A stretch of DNA of 64,000 bases from Aralia elata (Eukaryota > Streptophyta > Magnoliopsida > Apiales > Araliaceae), in NCBI GenBank assembly GCA_034770075.1, contig CM068385.1:48010721-48074720 (forward strand), read 5' to 3'. This document shows positions 56,463 through 64,000 of this stretch, one piece after another. A program made the translations under genes and the position numbers. How positions within the stretch are numbered: the first letter of the stretch is position 1; each line of letters starts with the position of its first letter. The notes under the pieces were generated by a model that was not told where the DNA came from, did not search any database, and saw only the letters and a list, made by a program, of their open reading frames with translations.

Positions 56463-58270
56463 TATTAGGTTTGTATATGACGCGAACATGTAATCAAATT
56501 ACATAAATAAAACGAAAGCGCGATAAAATCGGATTTTTTTAAAATTTTATACAAACCATCACCATGATCATTCTATGTGCTCAATTAACGATATAAACGA
56601 AAGAGATAGAGAAAAAAATTATACCCTCGTAGAACCGTGCTTCCTCGGGTACAAGTTCACCTCCAATTCCTTCGCGTTCTCCTTAAATTCCACCGACTAA
56701 ATTCCTTTGCTTGATCAACGTTAGCCACCCAAGTGTTTGGCCTCTAGAGGTGATCCACCAAGGAAGAATAGTTATTCAGGAAGTTGGGTGTTGGCAAACC
56801 CCTATTTCTATCTCTATAGAAATTGTAAGAACTCTCCACAATCTAATGCAAGAGTGTGTAACCCTAATCTATGATAAGACTCCTCTTATTTATAGATGTA
56901 GGAATAACCCTTCCCTAAACTATTTAGGATTAGGGTTTCTATTATAATTAAACTCATTTAATTAATTATGCTCCTAATCCAATTAAGAATTCATGAGAGA
57001 GTACTTCTATTAATTAATTCCCAATCCCTATTAGGAATTAAATAATAGTAATAGTAATAATAATAATAATAAGACTCCTCTTATTAATTTATATTTAATA
57101 TTTCCAAAATATTAAATAATAAATATTAAGCTATTTAATTTATTCTATCTCCATAGATTAAATTAAATACACTTAACTTATTATTACAATTATGCCATGT
57201 ACTTCTTAAATAAATATTTTTCTTTCGCGTTGTGACCCTTTAGGTTCTTCATATTAAACCGGTTGTGAATAAATCAATTAGAACAATTCTAATTTTATTT
57301 AAATAAATAAATTAAACTATTTAATTTATTTAAATAAATAATATTTATTCTACAATAAGGGTAAGCCCCTTTAGCGATCAACGACTTTCCAGATAATATA
57401 GATTTCAACATTAATCACAAAAGAACCTTTCAGTGCATAGTTACCGTACAATTCAATCCTTCTACCATACAATGTCCCAATTAAATATAAGACATGGAAT
57501 TACTATCAAGTCTTATTTTATTTAATTATAGGCATTTCGATTCTCAAATGCACAACTCTAAATAATGCAAATTAGAAACTCCTTTCTAATTTCATTCTGC
57601 CTTGGCCAAGGACTACCGAGTTATCATTTATTGAATCACATAGGACGTTCACATCTTTTACTAGACGAGGTAGATTCTTTGTTGATCATTCACCTATCTC
57701 CATGTACAACTAATTATACCCAAGCATACCCAAGATAACTCATCATACAACTAATAACTCATCATACACAAGATACTATGATGATCTCAAGTCCAAGGAT
57801 CACTTGTACTACTATCACTAGAGGAATTCCTATTGACAGGCGAGTAAAGCTCCATTAGTTATTCCTTAGCGAGCCATGTTCAGTGAACTTATTCTCCAAT
57901 AAGCACCTACATACTTGCTTTAGTGTCTCCACATAAATGATTATGAGATCAATCATCCTCTTCCTAAGAGCAAGACACGTATATACTAATCTATCCGGAT
58001 TCACTAATCCCCTTTTTAGTAATCCAACGATTAGGAACGATTTTAGTTTTTGAGCTATCTAGAATTTAGATCTCATTAGCATGATCACCATCATGATTCC
58101 GAAAGCATTGCTCAAAACTATGGGTTTATCACATTTAATATAACAGCACTATGTAGATAATGTAAAATGCCTTTTAAGAAAATCAATTCTTTTATTAATA
58201 AATGAATAAGATTATAAAGTATATGCTACATCATATCAAATATGATTGGCTTGTGTGCATACTACTTTCA
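56463..58270 (-). repeat. 3' LTR of copia K
   Basis: 1,808 bp matching the plus-strand solo LTR at 32411-34222. The minus-strand end reads ...CCTAATA where the solo copy has ...CCTAACA, so the terminal CA has changed to TA. TATAAATA lies at 56887-56894 on the minus strand. The open frames in it are not genes. Confidence 0.9.
56887..56894 (-). promoter_or_regulatory. Putative TATA box of K LTR
   Basis: TATAAATA on the minus strand, conserved with 33791-33798 of the solo LTR. Confidence 0.58.
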
Positions 58271-58281
58271 ATCTCCCACTT
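58271..58281 (-). other. Polypurine tract of K
   Basis: AAGTGGGAGAT on the minus strand directly before the LTR start TGAAAGTAG. Typical for copia elements. Confidence 0.82.
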
Positions 58282-58317
58282 GCACTAAAGCCAATCGCCC
58301 TGGTATCTAATACCTAT

Positions 58318-59658
58318 CTAGTCTAAGTGACGATCAAATTGTTGTTGTGTTAAAGTTTTAGTAAATGGATCTGTAATGTTGTCTTGAGAGTCCACACACT
58401 CCAGGGTGACATCTCCTCTTTCAATGATCTCTCTAATCAAATGAAACCGCCGCAACACGTGTTTGGATTTCTGATGAGACATGAGTTCCTTAGCCTGCGC
58501 AACAGCTCCGGTGTTATCACAGAATAAAGGTACGGCTCCTCTAATGCTAGGAACCACTCCAAGTTCCGTTATGAACTTCTTCATCCAAACAGTTTCCTTT
58601 GCAGCTTCACTTGCAGCTATGTACTCTGCCTCTGTCACTGAATCAGCAATTGTTTGCTGCTTGAAACTCTTCCAACTCACCGCGCCACCATTTAAGGTAA
58701 ACACATACCCTGAAACGGATTTACTGTCATCTTGGTCCGTTTGAAAACTTGAGTCTGTATAGCCCTCTAGTTTCAATTCAGCCCCACCGTAAATAAGAAA
58801 TACATCCTTAGTTCTTCTCAAGTACTTTAGGATGTTTTTCACTGCCTTCCAGTGCTCTTCTCCTGGATTCGACTGATATCTGCTCGTTACACTAAGTGCA
58901 TGAGCGACATCTGGGTTAGTACATATCATACCATACATGATAGATCCTATTGCGGAAACATAAGGAATCTTATTCATACGGTCTCTCTCCTCAGGTGTCT
59001 TTGGGGCCCGTTTCTTAGAGAGATGTATTCCATGGCTCATCGGCATGAGACCTCTCTTGGAATCTTCCATGCTAAACTTCTTTAGCATCGAGTCAATGTA
59101 CTTTCCTTGGGTTAAGCCCAGCATCCTTTTAGATCTATCTCTATAGATCTTTATCCCCAAAATATAGGATGCCTCACCCAAGTCCTTCATGGAGAAGTAC
59201 TTAGATAACCAAATTTTGATCGACTGTAGCATAGGAACATCATTCCCTATCAGTAATATATCATCAACATATAATACAAGGAATGATACAGCGCTCCCAC
59301 TAACCTTCTTGTACACACATGGTTCATCCTCATTTTTAATAAAATCAAACCTTTTGATTATCTCATCAAAACGGATGTTCCACCTTCGAGAAGCTAGCTT
59401 CAACCCATAAATGGATCGTTGTAGCTTACAGACTTGGTTTGTTCCAACCGTTGAAACAAAACCCTCTGGTTGTATCATATATACATTCTCCTCAAGCTCT
59501 CCATTGAGGAAGGCCATTTTCACGTCCATTTGCCAGATTTCGTAGTCATAATAAGCTGTAATTGTAAGCAAAATCCGAATGGACTTGAGCATTGCTACTG
59601 GTGAGAAGGTTTCATCATAGTCAACTCCTTGTCTTTGTTTAAAACCTTTTGCAATCAA
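58318..59658 (-). pseudogene. RT and RNase H of K
   Basis: 446 open residues. RT motifs: DYDETFSPVAML, QMDVKMAFLNGEL with the first catalytic D, KLQRSIYGLK, and LVLYVDDILLIGND with the YVDD active site. RNase H follows with LEGYTDSSF, TEAEYIAASEA and LFCDNTGAV, which supply catalytic acidic residues. The C-terminus is FDRHLD at 58318, 47 bp before the LTR. The segment is one intact frame but is cut from the N-terminal RT by a TGA just upstream (CGA in relatives). Confidence 0.88.
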
Positions 59659-60344
59659 TCAGGCCTTATAGGTCTCTACCTTGTCGTCCGCTCCAGTCTT
59701 TCTCTTAAAGACTCATTTACACCCAATAGGCTTTATGCCCTCAGGTGGTGAAACCAAAGTCCATACTTGGTTTTGATACATGGAATCCATCTCGGATTTC
59801 ATGGCTTCAAGCCATTTCTCTGAGTCTTTACTACTCATAGCCTCTTCGTAAGTTAATGGATCATCATCATCTATGATGCGTACCTCATCATCATCCTCTA
59901 TGATGAATCTATACCTATCAGGTATCTTCGGTACTCTTCCAGATTTACGAATAGGTAGTGGTACGGTAGGTTCTTCTACTTGGTCAGGTACCTGACTTTG
60001 ATCCGTAGTATTTTGTGGTTCTTGAACTTCTTCAAGATATATCTTACTCCCACTAACCCCTTCAAGGATAAACTCCTTTTCCAAGAAGGCAGCGTGTTTC
60101 GCAATAAACACCTTTTGATCAGTATGATGATAGAAATAATATCCTAAACGTTCTTTAGGATATCCCACAAATTTACACTTATTGGATCTAGTCTTCAGCT
60201 TATCATGCTCAAACCTTTTGACATAAGCTGGACAACCCCAAGTCTTAACATGCTTAAGACTAGGTTTCCTCCCTGTCCATATCTCATATGGGGTCTTTGG
60301 GACGGATTTGGTAGGTACCTTGTTAAGTAGGTATGCAGCCGTTT
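59659..60344 (-). pseudogene. Integrase C-terminus, linker and RT start of K
   Basis: Contains the integrase C-terminal wording around KRFEHDKLK and KFVGYPKERLGYYFYHH, an acidic/proline linker, then PLTYEEAMSSKDSEKWLEAMKSEMDSM, the standard start of copia RT. Near 60355 one base is missing (integrase stops after SFWVMP). At 59713-59715 a TGA replaces the Trp after GCK, and about 50 bases later a TGA replaces Arg before LIAKGFKQ. Both are transitions. Confidence 0.8.
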
Positions 60345-61007
60345 CTAGGGCATAACCCAGAAGGATATTGGAAGGTCGGTAAAACTCGTCATGGAATGAA
60401 CCATGTCCAATAATGTTCGATTTCTCCTTTCAGATACACCATTCAACTGTGGCATCCCTGGTGGAGTCCATTGTGAGATTATACCATTTTCTTTGAGACA
60501 ATTGAGAAACTCATTGGTCAAGTATTCCCCTCCTCGATCCGATCGAAGAATCTTAATACTCTTACCAGTTTGCTTCTCTACTTCACTTCTGAATTCTTTG
60601 AACTTTTCAAACGATTCAGATTTGTATTTCATTAAATACACATATCCAAATCTAGGATGATCATCAGTGAAAGCAATAAAATAAGAATACCCTCCTCGTG
60701 CATTCGTTATCATAGGTCCACATACGTCTGTGTGTACCAACGCTAACAACTCTGTAACTCTTTCTCCTTTTCCACTAAAAGGGGATTTAGTCATCTTACC
60801 CATGAGACAAAATTCACAAGTTAGATATGATTCGTAATCAGATAGCTCTAAAAGCCCATCTTTATGCAACTTGGATAATCTTGTTTCATTAATATGACCG
60901 AGTCTACAGTGCCACATAAAGGTATAATTAACATCATCTCTTTTTCTTTTCTTTGTTTGTTCAATTTGAACTATATTTTTCATGCAAGTCAAGTATGTAA
61001 AGTTCAT
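60345..61007 (-). pseudogene. Integrase of K
   Basis: Open for 220 residues. Zinc module: H of MWHCRLGH, second H, then CEFC. Catalytic D in LVHTDVCGP, D in LRSDRGGEY, E in GVSERRNRT. Complete core with all catalytic residues. It overlaps the protease frame by 47 bp in a different frame, so a frameshift lies between 60961 and 61007. It ends by a 1-nt loss near 60355. Confidence 0.88.
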
Positions 61008-61710
61008 TCAGTAGATTGCCAACACCATATAAAACATTTTTATTATAAATAGAACAACTATTGTTCTTTATTATAATATCAAAACCATTCATATCCAATA
61101 CAGAAATTGAAATAATGTTTCTAATGAGTGTCGGAACATAATAACAATTATTTAAACTAATGAAGTTGCCCGAAGGCAGTGCTAAACAATAAGTCCCTAC
61201 AGCTAATGCAGCAACCTTTGCTCCATTTCCCACTCGTAGGATGACTTCATCCTTGTTCAGCTTTCTACTTCTGCTTAGTCCCTGCATATTATTACATATA
61301 TGAGAACTACAGCCGATATCCAATACCCAAGTAGAACTTTGACTTTCAAAAAAATTAATTTCAATCATGAACAAACCTAGATCGGAAGTCGAAGCTTCTC
61401 CAAGCTTCTTCTGCTTTTGGTCCGCAAGATACTCCTTGCAGTTCCTCTTCCAATGTCCCTGCTTGTTACAATGGTAGCAAATTCCTTTGCTATCAGGATC
61501 AGGTTTCTTTTTATCCTTGCTTTTTGCCTTGCCCTTAGCCTTCTTGTTTTTCTTCTTTTCAGAAGATACCTTGGGCCTCTTCCTTTTCTTGGAAGAATCA
61601 TCCACTAGTAAGACTTGGTTTTTGTTGGATGAGAAGTGACCTTCAGCAGTTTTCAGCATGTTAAGTAACTCAGGCAAGCTGACGTCCAACTTATTCATGT
61701 GAAAATTCAC
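60961..61710 (-). pseudogene. Gag C-terminus and protease of K
   Basis: Lys-rich stretch, then a zinc knuckle CYHCNKQGHWKRNC (CX2CX4HX4C), then protease with WVLDIGCSSHIC. Family members have D-S-G or D-T-G here, so D-I-G changes the residue next to the catalytic Asp and may be inactive. The usual GNGAKV and LNNCYYVP motifs follow. In frame with the gag N-terminal part upstream, from which one TAG separates it. Confidence 0.82.
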
Positions 61711-62238
61711 AACAAATTGTGAGAAGGTGTCCGGGAGTGACTACAAGATCAAATCTTGACTTAACTCCCCATCCATCACGAACCCAAGCTGTCCAAGTTG
61801 TTCAATCAGATTGATCATCTTAAGGACATGAGTCTCAACGGTAGTGCCCTCGGTCATACGAGATCGGAAGAGCTGCTTAGATATCTGATATCTAGCCGTC
61901 CTACTTTGCTCACCATACAACTTTTTGAGGTGTAGCAATATAGTAGGAGCATCCATAGTTTCATGCTGAAGCTGAAGCTCGTTATTCATGGATGCGAGCA
62001 TGATGCATTGAGCCAAGGTTGCATCATCTTGCCACTTTCTGAAAGTAGCAATCTCTTCCTCAGAGGCTGTTTCTGCAACATTTGCAGGGACTGGCGAATT
62101 TAGGACATAAGAAATCTTTTCAGCAGTGAGAACAATTCTCAGATTTCTTAACCAGACCGTGTAATTCGGTCCGGTCAGTTTGTTAGCATCAAGTATGCTA
62201 CACAGTGATAGTGAGTTTGACATTTTTAAATTCTGCAT
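61711..62238 (-). pseudogene. Gag N-terminal part of K
   Basis: Starts with either ATG at 62238 (MQNLKMSN) or 15 bp later (MSNSLSLCSILD); the second matches the usual copia gag start. It contains LTGPNYTVWLRNLRIVL and YQISKQLFRSRMTEG, copia gag motifs (UBN2-type). A TAG at 61741-61743 interrupts DLIL and SLPDTF, where relatives have Gln; the frame continues after it. Confidence 0.85.
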
Positions 62239-62859
62239 GTGAAAATAGACAACATTTTAGCATTCATTAATTTAATTAATTACCAAAACAAATTAAGTCT
62301 TTATTTAAATTGGTATCTCCCACTATTTTCATCAAACTATATTACCCTCATTATATAGTTCGGCAAATCTAATTAAAGATTTGCTAGTGAGATTAAAGAC
62401 CACATTTCAAATGTATATAGCCTTGTGTGTGCACAACAAACTATATATAAATAAATAGGTAGACAACTATTGTCAATTACATCACTATGTAACTCCTTGT
62501 ATTTTGCCTCTTAGATTATAAAGGTCAAGTGTGTCCACATCCGAACTAAAATAATCTAAGTTAAGTCCAACCTAGCACTTCTATATATATGAAGAGAAAA
62601 AAACTGCCCTTATGCGTGCACAACAAAGCAGTAATGTTCAATTCCTTAATAAGCATCAAATGTGATAAAACAACATCTTAAATATTTAATACTCGCCTTG
62701 TGTGTGCACAACAAACTCATATTAAATATTTAATACTCTATTGTTTTACCATGCTAGAAGGCGACGTTCGATATTCCTAATATCTTTGAACGCTTAGGAC
62801 TTAATATTATTTCTTTGAGGGGTTTGTTATTATTAGTCTCATCTTGTTTAGCGCGCATG

Positions 62860-62909
<50 letters not shown>

Positions 62910-63318
62910 TCAAAATAATATTTAACAAGACAAGCATGTTGTATAATATATAATATATATATATATATAGTAATCATGCACATATAGAATACTATATTTT
63001 ACCCGGATTGATTGTGGACTTTTATTCTAGTTTGGTTCACTAGAGCCACCAAGTGAACCAAAAGGTCAAACTTAGGGTGCAAGATTAAAATTTAAATATA
63101 ACTATTACATTTAAACTCAGGCTCCATTACAAACGGGTCTTCATGCGCTCCTTGCTCCTTTGTGTCCAATTCTTCAAAATTAATTCTAACTAGTCCTATT
63201 ATAAAAACTATTTACAATAAATAGAAACCTTGATCAACAGTCAAGGGGAAGTACATAGGAGGGAGATAGAATTTTACATTAAGAAAAATTACAGAAGACG
63301 AGGTACGCAGACCCCATT
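62239..63318 (-). other. Leader region of K
   Basis: AT-rich, no gene. A motif reading gccttgtgtgtgcacaacaa recurs at about 62422, 62603 (diverged) and 62696, and at 63952 in the second copy. It includes an AT microsatellite (62863-62904). I find neither LTR nor primer site, so the 5' end of K is missing or rearranged. Confidence 0.55.
62863..62904. repeat. AT microsatellite
   Basis: About 42 bp of (AT)n in the leader of K; a second shorter run lies at 62948-62968. Confidence 0.95.
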
Positions 63319-63745
63319 TATAATTGTTCAATCAGATTGATCATTTTAGGACATATGTCTGTACTATAGTGCCATCGGTCATTCTAGATCGGAAAAGCTC
63401 CTTAGATATCTGATATCTAATAGTCCTACTTTCCTCACCATTCAACTCCTTGAATGTGCAGGAGTACAGTAGGAGCATCCATAGTTTCATGCTAACGCTG
63501 AAGCTTGTTACTCATAGATACGAGCATGATGCATTGAGCCAACTGTGCATCATCTTGCCACTTTCTAAAAGTAGCAATATCTTCCTCAGAGGCATTGTCT
63601 GCAACCATTGTAGGGATAGGCATATTAAGGACATGAGATAGTTTTTCAGCCTTGAGAACTATTCTCAGATTCTTTAACCAGTCTTTTTAATTTGGTCCGG
63701 TTAATTAGCATCTAATATGCTCCGCAGTGATAGTAAATTAGACAT
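63319..63745 (-). pseudogene. Second copia gag fragment
   Basis: Repeats 61800-62222 of K with about 15-20 percent change by eye and several indels; the gag ATG corresponds to 63743-63745. The 3' end of gag is missing beyond 63319. It is followed to the window end (63746-64000) by leader sequence matching 62239-62460. It is a remnant of a related, older copia element or of a tandem duplication. Confidence 0.8.
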
Positions 63746-64000
63746 TGTAAAATTTTGTAAATGAATTTGTAATTTAACAACATTTTAGCATACATTCATT
63801 TCTTAATTAATTACCAAAATAAATTAAGTCTTTATTTTAAATTGGTATCTCTCACTTTTTCATCAAACAATATTACCCTCAACATATACAGTTCGACAAA
63901 TCTAATTAAAGATTTGCTAGTGAGATTAAAGATCCTATTTCAAATGTATATAGCCTTGTGTGACACAACAAACGATATATAAATAAACAGGTAGACAACT

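Larger units (their letters stand above)
56463..63318 (-). mobile_element. Ty1-copia element K, 5' end beyond or missing
   Basis: Minus-strand element inserted in pol of D: 3' LTR (56463-58270), purine tract, then pol in copia order (gag, protease, integrase, RT, RNase H, read from right to left). Integrase before RT defines Ty1-copia. The lineage is not certain; the 1.8-kb LTR and gag wording suggest Tork/TAR or Angela relatives. No 5' LTR or primer site is seen before a second gag fragment appears at 63319, so the right boundary is approximate. Three in-frame stops and at least two frameshifts disable it. Confidence 0.85.

Noticed and set aside
62239..63318. 5' LTR of copia K in this stretch
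   Set aside because: No sequence here matches 56463-58270, and no primer site is present.

Overview
The window is plant nuclear DNA, most likely a dicot, and consists almost entirely of long terminal repeat (LTR) retrotransposons nested in one another. I see no host gene, tRNA, rRNA or CRISPR array. The plant origin rests on the element families: Tekay/Del-type Ty3-gypsy chromoviruses with a C-terminal chromodomain and an initiator-Met primer site, a Tat/Ogre-type Ty3-gypsy element with two RNase H domains, and a Ty1-copia element. I cannot name the species.

Layout, left to right. Element A, a minus-strand chromovirus, fills 1-7033: end of its 3' LTR, gag-pol, an extra upstream reading frame called ORF0 here, the primer site, and 56 bp of its 5' LTR. 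Element T, a minus-strand Tat element, fills 7034-28319. Its 3' LTR is split by a complete solo chromovirus LTR (7337-11286) with a 5-bp target duplication. T carries gag, protease, RT/RNase H/second RNase H and integrase on the minus strand. Between integrase and the 3' LTR it carries an antisense two-gene cassette (14772-18590, plus strand): a plant-mobile-domain-like gene with two recognisable introns and a DUF7745-like gene. Element C, an old and badly decayed plus-strand chromovirus, runs 28320-50258. Its 3' LTR is interrupted by a solo copia LTR (32411-34222) and by the complete 14.1-kb chromovirus B (35559-49648, target duplication gctcc). Element D, a minus-strand truncated chromovirus, follows head-to-head at 50259-56462. 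It is cut by copia element K (minus strand, 56463 to about 63318). A second copia gag fragment ends the window.

None of the elements looks autonomous. A has stops and frameshifts. B is nearly intact but has a 4-nt loss before integrase and a changed conserved arginine in RT. T and C have both lost the RT active-site block. K has three in-frame stops and at least two frameshifts. Nearly every stop in T and K can be explained by one C-to-T or G-to-A change, as expected of methylated repeats.

The most interesting items are ORF0 (an acidic coiled-coil protein between primer site and gag in three chromovirus copies, directly behind a splice-acceptor-like sequence), the intron-containing antisense cassette in T, and several families of short palindromes inside the LTRs. 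Products and element families were judged by reading motifs, without any database search.
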